This document shows positions 1 to 10,870 of a stretch of 64,000 nt of DNA, in pieces. The notes below the pieces were generated by a model. That model worked only from the letters and a program-made list of their open reading frames with translations, did not search any database and was not told where the DNA came from. Where the stretch lies: positions 14,326,752 to 14,390,751 of the forward strand of contig OZ023265.1 in assembly GCA_964006375.1 (NCBI GenBank), read 5' to 3'. Positions within the stretch are counted from its first letter, which is position 1, and the number at the start of each line of letters is the position of its first letter. This DNA is from Tillus elongatus. Taxonomy: Eukaryota > Arthropoda > Insecta > Coleoptera > Cleridae. The translations under genes and the position numbers were made by a program.

Positions 1-242
1 TGTATTAAGTGGTTTTTAATAATACGGCTTATAATTTAAGTTGTTTGGATTCGTCTGACGGATAAATTGTGACGTGACTATATTATGGTATGTGATTACA
101 CTTTTTTTGTACTTTACAGGCATACCAGCAGATGAGCGAGATTTTTTGTCGATTTTTTAGTTACATAATGTAAGTTATACTGTATAAAGGTGTACCGAGT
201 AAGAACTTACACAAAGCAGGGATGTATAGAAAATCCTATGAA
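1..242. other. Unassigned AT-rich DNA
   Basis: No coding region, RNA gene or recognisable repeat end is seen here. Confidence 0.4.
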
Positions 243-398
243 GATTTAACAAAACTTACTTCCATACCAAATTGCACTTCTGAGCAGTTACAAGGGCTCA
301 ACGTTTCCTCAAAAATAAATGATTTAACAAAAATTACTTTCACACCAAATTGCACCCCTAAGGAGATATGAGGGTCCAAAGTTTCACAAAACAAATCT
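243..398 (+). repeat. Two-copy 78-bp direct repeat
   Basis: The block beginning GATTTAAC at 243 recurs at 321. Both copies contain ATACCAAATTGCAC or its near variant and end near a TTTC. This is a diverged tandem duplication of unknown origin. Confidence 0.65.
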
Positions 399-455
399 CG
401 AGAGTTTGACCTAGAGGATAACTACACTTGGACATTTAGACAACACATTTAAAAA

Positions 456-496
456 CCTGACAATCGTTTCACTAACCAAGTTAGCGTCATCAGAGG
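456..496 (-). ncRNA. Hammerhead ribozyme-like motif
   Basis: On the minus strand the parts of a small type I hammerhead occur in the right order: stem I strand CCT, core CTGATGA, a stem II hairpin (GCTAAC/GTTAGT around TTG), GAAAC, a four-base loop GATT, GTC as the cleavage triplet, then AGG closing stem I. Stem III is only two pairs (AC/GT), and one extra C lies between the core and stem II. Short-stem hammerheads of this type are known from Penelope-like elements, whose terminal repeats carry them; related motifs here flank PLE remnants. Activity is not demonstrable from sequence. Confidence 0.45.
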
Positions 497-717
497 ATGA
501 ATAATTCTAATTATCACACACCTAAAACTCTGTTTATATTCTTTTGCAAGTGGTCGGTTTATTGAGGGTGGTTCAACGACATAAAAATTAACATATTTCA
601 TTTGGTGGAAATGCACGAATTCTTTTATAATATATCGGACATGCTTCTGTCGGCCTTTCTTGTAAAGTTGTCTTTCGGTGAACTCCCCATAGGCGGCGGA
701 GCGAAATTCATACCCTT

Positions 718-765
718 TTAGTGAATTTTCTTTAAAAACTCCACTAATGAGGAGATCTCGACAAT
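718..765 (+). repeat. Composite repeat, end A fragment
   Basis: TAGTGAATTTTC at 719 followed by the complementary half and a GAGGAGATCTC motif matches end A of the (AT)n composite repeat. Only the end is left. Confidence 0.6.
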
Positions 766-967
766 TTAATTTTAAAAAAATGGCCTTTAAATAATTGTAA
801 TCTGTGTTTTTTTACAAATTATTTAGATTTATGTTTTATTTGTAAAAAACCATAGATTGCAATGATTTAAAGGCAACCTACCCTCTAAAACTGCCTTTTT
901 CAATGTTTACAGCTCTCAACCGTAAAAGTGAAATGGTAGTAAATTAATATAAAATAAAATAAATAAA

Positions 968-1008
968 TAACTTGAAGAAACCGCGCATGAGGCGGCGAAA
1001 CGTCGTTA
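968..1008 (+). ncRNA. Hammerhead-like motif, GAAACGTC type
   Basis: The order is stem I TAAC, core TTGAAGA (one mismatch from CTGANGA), stem II CCGC/GCGG, CGAAAC, GTC, then GTTA pairing back to TAAC. This is the compact form without a real stem III loop that is associated with Penelope-like elements and is thought to act as dimers. The first core base is T instead of C, so this copy is probably inactive. Confidence 0.4.
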
Positions 1009-1089
1009 AATCAAAAACACAAATGTTGTTTTAATTTTTGTCCAAAAATGAAAAAGTGTCCACGAATTTAAACCCAATAAATTATCACA

Positions 1090-1093
<4 letters not shown>

Positions 1094-1177
<84 letters not shown>
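1094..1177. repeat. (AT)n microsatellite
   Basis: Uninterrupted AT dinucleotide array. It directly abuts an inverted end A of the composite repeat. Confidence 0.95.
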
Positions 1178-1180
<3 letters not shown>

Positions 1181-1228
1181 ACAGATCTCCTTACTAGTGG
1201 ATTTTTTTAAAGAAAATTTACTAATATT
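1178..1228 (-). repeat. Composite repeat, end A (inverted)
   Basis: GATCTCCTTACTAGTG followed by the fold-back AAGAAAATTTACTAA is end A read on the minus strand, attached to the preceding (AT)n array. Confidence 0.6.
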
Positions 1229-1235
1229 CTGTGTG

Positions 1236-1930
1236 TACTTTCGCTTTTTTTCTTGCATTGCAGTGTTTAAGTTATGGGTGTTCGGAAACGCGATGTCTAT
1301 AATGTATGTCTCATGACTGACTTTATTTTTAAGCACTATGTGGAGTCTGTTGTTGTGTATAGTTTAATATAAGTTTGTTTTCAACAAAAGACAAAATATT
1401 TTGATTTTGCTGGCAAATTTCAATAATAAGAAAAGATTTAGGAAAGAGACTAAGGGTTGCATTATTTTCATTTTTTTTTTTTTTAATAAACATGATTTTG
1501 TGTAGCAAAAAACTAGTTATAGTTAGTCAAAGAATGGCGATTCTAGCTTATAAAATTTGTATATAAACCACTGAAGTTAAGCTACTTACTTGCAAAAGGA
1601 GTATACACTCTATAAACTGACAGGCAAGCACAATCAACTAGCTTTAAGAAGATTAAAAAATTTCTGTTTTTGCCTCTTTATAATAAGAATAAATTATTTC
1701 TCTTATCGTTTATATAAACTTCTACCCTGTATAAATGACTGTGGGAATATGACGTCCCCTATATCGCAAGCTGTCACATTTTATACTCATAATAAAGAGT
1801 GGTCTCTTTCAAGTTTAATTGCACCATTTAAATATAATATAAAAGAGGACTTTCATCTTGATTTAATAAGGCTCAGGTCTAGAAAAAGATGTAGACACTA
1901 ATTTTAACTTTTTGTTGAGCCTTTTGACTA
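1236..1930. other. Unassigned AT-rich DNA
   Basis: A 103-codon open frame (1590-1901, +) lies here. Its product is basic and AT-codon biased, with no motif I recognise. No other structure is seen. Confidence 0.4.
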
Positions 1931-1937
1931 ATACAAA

Positions 1938-3019
1938 AAGTCTGGACGCACCAAGTATGTTATGGTAGTGAACTTTTATAAGAATGTTTTTAATACCAAA
2001 TATGTGTGTTTTTTTAAGTAAGCAGGCATCAAATTTGGTTACCAGTATAACCTAGAAAGCAGAAAAAATGTGCCATGTTTCATCAAAATAACTTGATTGT
2101 TTGAAAATGTACAAATATTTCCGAAAGTAAATAAAGTGTTCCCGAAAAAACTGGTTTCTTGGTCAACTTTATAGATTAATAGCAAATTGCGCTATCCAAA
2201 TTTGCGGCATTTCATAAAAAATTCGCTACCATAACGCACTTGCTGCGTCCCGAATTTCTTTTATTATAAACATGCGTTATATTTCGATGGAAATGCAAAA
2301 ATGCAATAACATATGGCGTGTTCGATTAAAAAAAAGAGAGAATTTGTATCACCAACGACTTATAGGCCATCCTGTGATTGTAAATATGTTTTAAGATGTA
2401 GGTCAAGACACCATATAATTATAAATTTTTCTTTCGTATCTTGTATATTAACGAATATATTGAGCTTTATTGATTTTTTGCGAACATTCGACAAAATTAT
2501 ACACCATTAAACGATAAACTCTATAGCTAAGGCTACTGCCAAAGCATCAGAGAAAGGGTCTCTTTGAAATGAATTTTCTGGAAATATTCTAGTCTAATGA
2601 AGGACAGTGACGGTTGAAGCTAAGACTTCAGGGTTCGTAAAACATTTTTCTTGAGGCATTTTCTTTCCATAGCTCGTAGTTTCAGGTTCTTTTCCTAAAT
2701 GTTGCCAATTTTGACGTTTTCAATCGCGACTTTGACGTTTTGAGGAAAAGCCTAATTTATTTTTCTTTAAATGCCTATAACTTTTTTGCTTTTAAACCTA
2801 CGGAGCTAAATTTTGGTACGTAATTTACCTACAGTAATATAAACTCGCGTACTCCGGAGATATAATCTTTTTCGAAAGAGAACACAACATTTTCCGGGAA
2901 AAGCAAGGCCGATTTTCCTGGTTAACGAACTTATCCAAGCCACTTGCGAAGGGAAGGTATTCACCAAATGTAATCAAAATCGGCCAATTATTTTTTGAGT
3001 TATCGGTGTGATACATACC

Positions 3020-3104
<85 letters not shown>

Positions 3105-3231
3105 ATATAAAATTGAAACTGACCCCGGATATGTGTTGTATGGTGCCTAATTAGCGCTCATTTGAAGAAATTTTTTCCAAATTCAAAAGTCGGGATCTCC
3201 TCATTTGTGTATTTTTTTGGAAAATACACAT
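1938..3231 (-). repeat. Composite (AT)n repeat, near-complete copy
   Basis: Read on the minus strand this copy runs from end A (3231, fold-back altered to TGTGTATTTT) through the (AT)n array to end B at 1938 (TCTGGACGCACC). A second, internal end B-like sequence at about 2220-2253 is inverted relative to the outer one, making a 310-bp sub-module with TIRs. It aligns along its length with the copy at 37725-39130. No protein is encoded; it is probably a non-autonomous element. Confidence 0.75.
3022..3101. repeat. (AT)n microsatellite
   Basis: AT array inside the composite repeat copy, at the family's fixed position between the GTGATACATA side and AAACATATAA. Confidence 0.95.
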
Positions 3232-3249
3232 TTTTTTTTAACAAAATTT

Positions 3250-4030
3250 ACTAATAAATTTAACTTTAATCTGTTCGCGCACTCTCTCAGCTTTTGGTTA
3301 ACATTTAATAAAGTCTGATTAAGGATTTTGCAGTTTTGTGCAATAAATACTTTTTTAGTTAAGGTAAGGTTAGCTAAGTTAACGTACTTTGAGTCGAAAG
3401 AGTAATTTGCAGCAAATTTTATTGCAGTTTGTTTTGACCAGTCCGACGATGATGCTTTTTAACCGGCTTGCAAACAGGTGGAGGATTATATGTTCATCTG
3501 TGTGTATTTTTTATATATGTTCACCGATATCGTCAATTGCGGACCAATTTTAATTTGTTTGTTTGAATGGGATCTCAGAGAAATCGAGGGAAATCCTCAA
3601 ATTTTTTTTTGTGTATGCTCACCGATATTTTGTCAATTGCGGACTTGAATAAGTATTTTTTTGTTGTAAAGGATACACTTCTGAGGTAATCCCATTTTCA
3701 CCAAGTCGGGATATTATTTTTTGTTGTATCTTCATCGATATTTTCATCAATTGTGAATCAATTTAGAAAAGTATTTTTTGTTTGAAAATTTTTACCAAGT
3801 TAGGTCAGGTCAATTAAAGTTCTATTGTAATACGGCACTTTGATTATATAATAGCAGTTTTCTAATACCGGTACTTACTACGTACCTACACAGTGTGAGG
3901 CGCCAATAATTTCTGTTATGAGTTTCTCAATAATCGAACCGATATTATCTTATCTTGGAAAATTTTGCTTCCTAGTTTTTCGGCCAAGCTTTATTAAACT
4001 AAAATATTTTTGCTCACGTCACACTTCCGG
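3250..4030. other. Unassigned AT-rich DNA
   Basis: A short motif close to CACCGATATTTTGTCAATTG recurs at about 3528, 3627 and 3746, so this looks like an old, diverged tandem repeat with about 100-bp spacing. No coding signal is seen. Confidence 0.35.
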
Positions 4031-4033
4031 TTC

Positions 4034-4036
<3 letters not shown>

Positions 4037-4086
<50 letters not shown>
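4037..4086. repeat. (AT)n microsatellite
   Basis: AT array that joins, with only a few intervening bases, the left end of a mariner-like transposon. Confidence 0.95.
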
Positions 4087-4092
<6 letters not shown>

Positions 4093-5090
4093 CAGTGAGG
4101 ATATGTGAGCAAGGTCTGCATTGTTTGACATATCAATGACAGTTTTAAATGTCAAGGTTAAAATGGAAATGGGGGACGAGTGATACCTCATTTTGAAGGT
4201 ATTTTTGTGCTCAGAACATCCTCTAGTTTTTAAAACATTTGGTTCAGTATTTTCCAAATGATAATCAATAATATCGGTTTCTGCGTTATGACTACCCTTG
4301 TTTATAACACACTTTTTTTACTTATTAGATGTCATTATTGATTGTTCCTGTCGTACTGTTTCCCCAGTAAAGTACACATAGATAATTTTAAATTATTTAT
4401 GTTTCAAAATAAAACACAATTTAACAGTAAACAAATAACAACTAATTAACCATAACTAAGAAAATTGAAAAACAGTTCAAAAAAAATCTATAGGCACAAA
4501 CGGTTGAAGTGGTTACTTCAACAGATGTTGAAAATGACCACCAAGGACCTCCTGACAAATAAATATTCTACGGGTAAATTCTACTCTGATATTATGAAGC
4601 ATCTGTGGCGTTATTCTTGAATAAACATCTGCAATTCGTTGTCTAAGTTCATCTAATGTGCCGGGAGCCGTTTTATAAACCTAAGATTTAACGTATCTCC
4701 AAAGAAAAAAATCTAGAGGCGTGAGGTCTGGGGATCGAGCTGGCCATTCCTAGGACCTCGACGACCAATCCACCTATTTTCATAACTCTCATCCAGGTAC
4801 TTTCTGGCCGATATTATTGATTCTTATTTGGAAAATACTGAACCAAAAGTTTTCAATACTGGAGAATGTTCTGAGCATAAAAATACGTTCAAAATGAGGT
4901 ATCACTCGACCCCCATTTTCATTAAAAAAATATTCCGAAAGCGCGCGCAGCTGTCACCTTGACATTTAAAGCTGTCATTGATATGTCAAAAAATGCTGAC
5001 CTTTCTCATATATTATCGTTCCAAATTTTATCACAATATACCGGAAGCTTCAGAAATTAGAGGGGGGGGGGACGGAATTTAGCTCCTCAC
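4093..5090 (-). mobile_element. Mariner-like transposon with long TIRs, internally deleted
   Basis: The outer ends read GTGAGGA on both sides, and the inverted ends can be followed for about 190 bp on the left (4093-4281) and 280 bp on the right (4809-5090). Shared blocks include TTGACATATCAATGACAG and AATCAATAATATCGG. Between them is the C-terminal part of a transposase on the minus strand. Both ends abut (AT)n arrays, as expected for an element using TA as target. The left arm has lost about 90 bp next to its tip. The long TIRs and the truncated transposase make this a non-autonomous derivative. Confidence 0.75.
4513..4800 (-). pseudogene. Transposase C-terminal remnant (IS630-Tc1/mariner type)
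   Basis: Read on the minus strand, the fragment carries NRWIGRRGP, a degraded run corresponding to the proline-rich 'SPDLTPLDFFLWG' region that holds the third catalytic aspartate, and then an ITPQMLHNIRVEF segment ending GGHFQHLLK before a TAA stop at 4513. The DNA-binding and first catalytic regions are missing. A frameshift and stop codon lie in the catalytic stretch. The coding sequence breaks exactly where it meets the right TIR (about 4805), so an internal deletion created this derivative. Confidence 0.7.

Positions 5091-5161
<71 letters not shown>
5091..5161. repeat. (AT)n microsatellite
   Basis: AT array beginning at the right tip of the 4.1-5.1 kb transposon. Confidence 0.95.
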
Positions 5162-5164
<3 letters not shown>

Positions 5165-5427
5165 TGTGTAATACAAAAAAGCAGTGCTTGTACTTGCATA
5201 CAACACAAGTTATAGCATAGCTGTAGAGTCCAAACATAGTTAAATGTCAAATTATATTCACTTGTACACGGTCAATTTTGTAAAATTTCAAGTTGCCTTC
5301 TGCTTTAGCTCATGAACACATCCATGATCGCCTCCAAATTGTTCACTTTACAAAATCCCATTTAAATTCGTAGGCAAAATCTACTAAGAACATCCATTTA
5401 AATTAGAGCGCAATAATTTTGACATTG

Positions 5428-5428
<1 letters not shown>

Positions 5429-5502
<74 letters not shown>

Positions 5503-5606
5503 TGAACCTGACCGTGAATATGGGTCCTAGGCCCCCTAGTTCGCGCTCGTTTGAAAACATTTTTCAAATCTCCTCATTAGAGAATTTGTTTTAATAAAAT
5601 TCACCA
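5429..5606 (-). repeat. Composite repeat: (AT)n array plus end A (inverted)
   Basis: An AT array (5429-5501) is followed by GGCCCCCTAGTTCGCGCTC and a degraded end A fold-back ending TTCACC. The rest of the repeat is absent. Confidence 0.75.
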
Positions 5607-5609
5607 AAA

Positions 5610-6730
5610 GAGAACAGAAAAAAAAATAGTTTCATTTTGAGCTTCAAAAATTCTAACCTTGCCTCATATTAAATTACATTGTTAACTGAATTGTATAGAC
5701 CACAAACACTTGCTAGACTTTTTGTAACATCATGCAAATTTTAGGTAGATAATAATAATCATAAATGATTTAAATAAGTCTGCAGTTCTGCTCAAATAGA
5801 AATAAATAAGATATCATTTATGTGCTAATACTTAGGAGAAATAAGAGAATTCTAAATTTCGTCCTCCATGAATGGCTATAAAATTACTAATATTACTAAA
5901 CTCAAAATTAATCATTACAAATGAACTTTTCATTAGATTTCAACAAAATGAGCTTAAACTAAATTTACGTTTTAATACATCGCTTTTGAACACATCATTT
6001 CTATATTTAAATTATCTTTTTGTGTATGCCAAGAAATATGAGGCATGTTAACGAACAAGAAATATATGAAAAAATGTTATGTTAATTTAATGTCACATCT
6101 TTTTACTTATATTTACATCTTTTAATGTGTTCCTTTTGTGATATAACATTTTTGACAGCGAACTTTTTAGAATAAATTTGTATATCTTAATTTCATATTC
6201 AAAAGAGTCACCGGTGCGTAAGGAGTCATATAAATAAGGCATCCCTTTGACTTTAGTGCCATCCCCGTGTGGATTCCCTCCTTTTCAAACAGCTCATGCT
6301 GTGACGGACGCCCTACTGTGGTCTCGGAACAGGGTGACAACTCTGAGAAAGAGAAAATTCACTGTTGTTTGTCCACGCCATTTGAAAGTTGTTTGAGGTT
6401 TTAATCTTACGATAAATAATTCTGCTTTAAACACAGCTGTAGAGACTTCTTTTTCCAGGTTTTGAGGATTCTCTTTTGCCAATTGATGCATCCCAGCTTT
6501 CAGCGTTATGCGCTTAGTATTATCGCCTCATTTTATAAAGTTAGAAAGTGCATGAGCTGTTTTTTCTATCTTATACAGTGTATATTATGCTATATTTGTT
6601 GTTAATTGTCAAATATATTAGTGAATGTGTGATAAAATTGTAACGTATCTAGACACGATTATAGATAATGCTGTACTAAATATGTAGACAATTTGTTACA
6701 ATTATTAGCTCAGAGAATGTTAGCTCACCT
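5610..6730. other. Unassigned AT-rich DNA
   Basis: No TE end, long ORF with recognisable motif, or RNA gene is seen. A short stretch at 6240-6500 is less AT-rich; its 65-codon minus-strand frame matches nothing I know. Confidence 0.4.
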
Positions 6731-6776
6731 ACCTCCTATTTTAGCGATATTCCTTAGAAAAGAACACAAAAACAAA

Positions 6777-6778
<2 letters not shown>

Positions 6779-6853
<75 letters not shown>
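6779..6853. repeat. (AT)n microsatellite
   Basis: AT array that ends exactly where the Jockey-like retrotransposon sequence begins. Confidence 0.95.
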
Positions 6854-6856
<3 letters not shown>

Positions 6857-8776
6857 TTAAGTCTAGAAATGTGAAGTTTCTTGATAGATTTAGGGAGCTG
6901 AGACAAAAAATTAAGAGATACATTTTTCTTTCTCGAGTAAACTTCTTTCAGAAGGTTGAAAGAGAGATTAGGTCTAATCCTAAAAAATTCTGGAACTGCT
7001 CTTCTCGGCGCCGTCAAAACTTTTCTATTGGGAACTCATCTGACCGGCAACAGGCAGTTGACAGTTTTGCTTCTTATTTTGCAGGATGTTCTGGTTCCAC
7101 CCCCACCTCATTACCTACAGCCGCCAGCCTGACTTCGAGTGACATCACAATGTTTTTCCTTGATGACTTTACAGATGATGAAATTATTACAGCTGCTAAG
7201 AGAATTAAGGCTAACATGTCCTGTGGACCTGATCTAGTTCCTGGATTCTTGGTGCGCGACTGATTATATGCTTTCCTGACTCCACTTAAGAAAATTTTTA
7301 GACTGATTTTTAGATCTGGAACATTCCCCGCGATTTGGAAGCTGTCACGGGTTTTCCCTGTCTTCAAGGCGGGGGATAGTGGTGATCCATCAAACTATCG
7401 ACCAATAGCCATACTATGTGTCTTCTGTAAGATTTGCGAGGCTTGCCTTTTTCGGCGAATACTGTTTCACATCAAAAACAGACTCTCTATTTCTGAGCAT
7501 GGTTTCATTCCAGGGAGATCGACTGTAACGAATTTAGTTGACGTTACACAGTTCATTGCGTCCGCACTTGACCGCTCTTCACAGGTTGATGTTGTGTATA
7601 CTGATCTATCTAAGGCCTTCGACTGTCTAAATTACTCTGTTCTGATTGACAGGATGAGGGCTATCGGATTCTCCGAGAGCTTGCTTGGCTTATTCAGATC
7701 TTACCTGGATGGAAGGAGGCTATTTGTTGAGGTTGGGGGCTTCAAATCTTACACCTATCACGTAACTTCGGAAGTGCCGCAGGGTCCATTACTGTTTAAT
7801 ATATTTATTGACCCAGTTAAACATGTTTTACATGTTCCTTTTTTAATGTATGCAGATGATATTAAGATTTTCGCTAATATTTCGAGTGCTGATGACTGTT
7901 TGCAGCTCCAGAACTGTCTTCAGATCCTTGATGAATGGTGTTGTCCGAGTGGTCTTTCTATGAATGTTTCCAAGTGTTGTGTGATGTCCTTTACTCGAAA
8001 TAAGCACGCAGTTACTTTCGGGTACAATATAAAAGGGCTTCCACTTGATCGCCTCGGGACAGTTAAGGACCTTGGAATTGTTTTTGATGGTACTCTATCT
8101 TTTAAACCACACTATGAGCAGACTGTCAGTTCCGCTTACAAAACTCTTGGGTTTCTGATAAGAAACAGCAAAAATTTCTCACAGACTGACACCCTCCTCC
8201 TGCTCTTGAGTTGTTTGGTTATGTCCCGACTTGAATATGGCTCAGTTGTGTGGGCTCCTACTTATGAGATACATGTGGCAAGTCTAGAATCAGTGCAAAG
8301 GAAATTTCTAAAATTTCTTAGCTTTCGTGAGGATGGTTAATATCCGTCTATTGGTTTTCCTCAGGAAAGTTTACTTCTTCGCTTTAGTCTGCAGAGTCTG
8401 TCGATACTCAGGCAGTGCAGTTTCATTATATTTTTATACAAACTGGTTAATTCCTTGTTCGACTGCCCTAGTCTGCTTCAGCAACTTAATTTCAATATTG
8501 CAGCACGTTTTCCAGGCACATTCTATCTCCCGACTGCTCGTACGCAATTCCTGCGATCTTCTCCAATTTACCAGATGTGCAATGATTACTCTATACTGCA
8601 AGACCGCCTAGATATCTTCTCATGTAATATATCAGAGATAAAAATGTTTTTCAAAGCGTTCTAATTTGTGACTCTATTTTGTATAGTTTGTTTGATTATT
8701 GTTTGTTATTATGTTTTGTTTATTGGCCCATCCTTAATTTGGCTTTTAAGCTGTTGGATGGTGTATGAATAAATAA
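6854..8776 (+). mobile_element. Jockey-like non-LTR retrotransposon, 5'-truncated
   Basis: Contains ORF2 from just upstream of the reverse transcriptase to its C-terminus and a short 3' UTR ending GAATAAATAAACATATAAAA. The endonuclease and ORF1 are missing, typical of 5' truncation during target-primed reverse transcription. The 5' junction is an (AT)n array and the 3' junction resumes the composite repeat (end A, inverted), so it appears inserted at the array of a composite copy. The AT array on the 3' side is gone. No clean TSD can be read because the flank is low-complexity. Confidence 0.75.
6871..8664 (+). pseudogene. Reverse transcriptase (ORF2) of Jockey-like element, two stop codons
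   Basis: One reading frame of about 598 codons is kept throughout, interrupted by TGA at 7261 and TAA at 8338. In order it shows a linker (FWNCSSRRRQ), fingers motifs (PSNYRPIA, then HGFIPGRSTVTNL), the first palm aspartate in VYTDLSKAFD, VPQG, and the YADD catalytic box at about 7850. Thumb residues near YKTLGFLIRN follow. Four residues normally between VPQG and PLLFNIF are missing. The C-terminal part (to 8664) has the usual hydrophilic end of Jockey ORF2 proteins. Frame conservation says this is a fairly young copy. Clade assignment rests on motif style. Confidence 0.85.
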
Positions 8777-8888
8777 ACATATAAAAATTTAAACTGACCT
8801 CGGATCGCGCTCATTTCAAAAAAATGTTTGCACAGTCTCACCATAGATACCTCTCTATTAGTGATTTTAAAAAAATAAAAATTCACTA
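8774..8888 (-). repeat. Composite repeat, end A (inverted), no AT array
   Basis: AAACATATAAAAATTTAAAC, GCGCTCATTT and a final ATTCACTA fold-back match end A. The expected AT array is replaced by the retrotransposon 3' end. Confidence 0.65.
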
Positions 8889-9099
8889 AAAATGTATGTG
8901 CTTTCAGATACAAGCGTTCGCCGAATCCTCCACGAATATTTATTGGCCAGTGATTTCAAACATCGTAGGTCGGCAAAAAATTGCACTGTTCTGATTTTTT
9001 TTGGGATGTCAAGATATATACCAATAGTGTAAAAACAAGTCTGAAGCTTTGCTGACTTCGTGGTGCTTGAAAAATCTCAAAACCATCAAACTTTTTCCA

Positions 9100-9298
9100 G
9101 TTTTTGGCTTATAACTTCCAAAACGTGCATCCTACGGAAAAAGTTATTCTGTACACTTTTGAAGTAGACACAATTTCCTACAAGTGCAACCGCAGCTCTT
9201 TAGGCTGTCGGCTTGTCGGCCTGTCTGTCTGTCTATTGGTCTGTCGGTCTCTAGGTCTGTACGTCTGTCTGTTTGTAGCCACGATAACTTTAGAACAA
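9100..9298 (+). repeat. Interspersed repeat with (GTCT)n tract, 5' part
   Basis: A degenerate GTCT/GTCGGT tract (9205-9272) lies in sequence that resumes after the family A insertion at 10293 and is duplicated at 10630-10860. The match to the second copy shows that the retrotransposon landed inside a pre-existing repeat. TAGAACAA at its right edge is the target site. Confidence 0.6.
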
Positions 9299-10285
9299 TT
9301 CCTCTAAACTGTATCTAATTAATGCAGGAGTTCCTCAAGGCTCAGCTTTAGCCCCTACTTTGTTTCTTCTCCACATCAATGACCTCCTCTCAAGTACATC
9401 CAACCCAGTTCACAGTTACGCGAATGACAGCACCCTCCACTCAAATATACAATATTCTAAGCCTGTCTCTTTAGCCCAATTAGATGAGGATCGCAGACTC
9501 ACGGAGGGCGGATCTCCAAAAAATATTAGAATGGGGAATTAGAAATCTTGTACAATTAAACCCCACCAATCCACAGTCTTGCTTTCTTTCTGATCAGGGG
9601 TACACCAGCCCTAGATTCATCACAATAGACAACCAAGTTATTGAAAGTAATGAGTCCTTTTCACTTGTTGGCATTTCTTGGATCGAAATCTCAATTAGCA
9701 CCAACATGTCACATCAATTGCAGAAGCGGCTTGTAACAAATTAGGTTTCCTCTTCCGGGCTCGCAAATGCTTTTCACCAGCTTATCTCTATACCTTATAT
9801 ACTTCACAAGTAAGACCAAACCGCGAATATTGCTCCCACATCTGGGGTGCTGCTGCCGCTTCTACACTCGCTATTCTTGACTCCGTTCAGAAGAGAGCTA
9901 TATGTCTCATCGGTGACCCTAGCCTCACTCAAAGGCTGCCATCCCTTGACCATCGACGTACCGTTGGTGACCTCTCTCTCTTTTCTAGATATCTGCACGG
10001 GCACTGCTTAGAGGAGCTTTCTTCCATAGTTCCTCCATCCTGCAGAGCGAATGCACCCTTTTACTGTCCAGGTCACCAGACATAGAACATCTTGTTATGC
10101 TCGCTCTTTTGTCCCGAGGACTTCCAAGTTGTGGAATTCCTTGCCGGCACATGTTTTTCCTTCTCCCCCGGACCTCCAAACCTGCAACTCCAGAATTAAC
10201 AAGTTGCCTCTTTCCTCCTTGTCGACACCCACGGTACGATAGTATTTAGGCTGTAAGCCCTCGTGGTGTGTTGCTGAAAAAAAAA
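9299..10285 (+). mobile_element. Non-LTR retrotransposon family A, copy 1 (5'-truncated)
   Basis: Starts inside the RT palm (NAGVPQGSALAPTLF) and runs to the shared 3' end TGTAAGCCCTCGTGGTGTG plus poly(A). The target duplication AGAACAA is present at 9292-9298 and 10286-10292. The catalytic box reads YAND rather than YADD and there are several frameshifts. The C-terminal block SFVPRTSKLWNSLPAHVFP is present in shifted frames. An APE-type, poly(A)-tailed element of the Jockey/CR1/I assemblage; I cannot assign the clade more finely. Confidence 0.85.
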
Positions 10286-10292
10286 AGAACAA

Positions 10293-10870
10293 ACTGATAT
10301 ATTGTCTAGAAATTTTGTACAGAGTTAGCACCCGACAAACGAACGATTCGGATTGTTTTTGGGTAAAATCGGTCCTGGGGTAGGGGATAAATGGGGGTGA
10401 TTTATTTGGTGAAAATTGACAATTTTTCGTTAAAACTCGAGTAATGTAACGTTTTATGGTTTCGTCATTATTTAGTTTTATTCCAATTTCATCAAACATT
10501 TCGTAATCTGTGCTGAAATTGAATTAGGGGTTAAATGTGTGAGGGTGGAATATCGGTGACAGAAATTGCATTTTTTTTAAGGTAAAACGGCGTAAAAAGT
10601 CTCAAAACATATAGCAAATCTGATTTTGGAATATTTTTTTTTGTCTGTCAGTCTGTCTGGCTGTACGTCTGTCTGTTACTTAACGCAATAACTTTCAATT
10701 TAGATATTATCTTCAAATTTGGTACCCAGTTAGCACCCTACAAAAGAACGCTCCTTGGTTTTTGAGTAAGATCGCTTCAGGGAGTAGGGGATAAATGCGG
10801 GGTGATTTGGTAAAAATTGACATTCTTTTTGTTGGAACCCGAGTAATATAACGTTTCAGAAGTTTATGCG
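10293..10870 (+). repeat. Diverged tandem pair within (GTCT)n-bearing repeat
   Basis: The block with GAGTTAGCACCCGACAAACG, GGGGATAAATG and CGAGTAATGTAACG (about 10310-10455) recurs at about 10725-10860 after a GTCTGTCTGGCTG tract (10640-10672). The two copies are about 80 percent alike by eye. Confidence 0.6.

Noticed and set aside
1085..1336. Open frames rich in alternating Tyr-Ile over AT arrays (also at 2825, 13563, 14499, 27595, 38594, 60893, 62157 and others)
   Set aside because: The (AT)n repeat has no stop codon in any frame, so these are translation artefacts of the microsatellite.
9104..9307. 67-codon ORF with Val/Leu/Cys repeats
   Set aside because: It is the translation of the degenerate GTCT tract.
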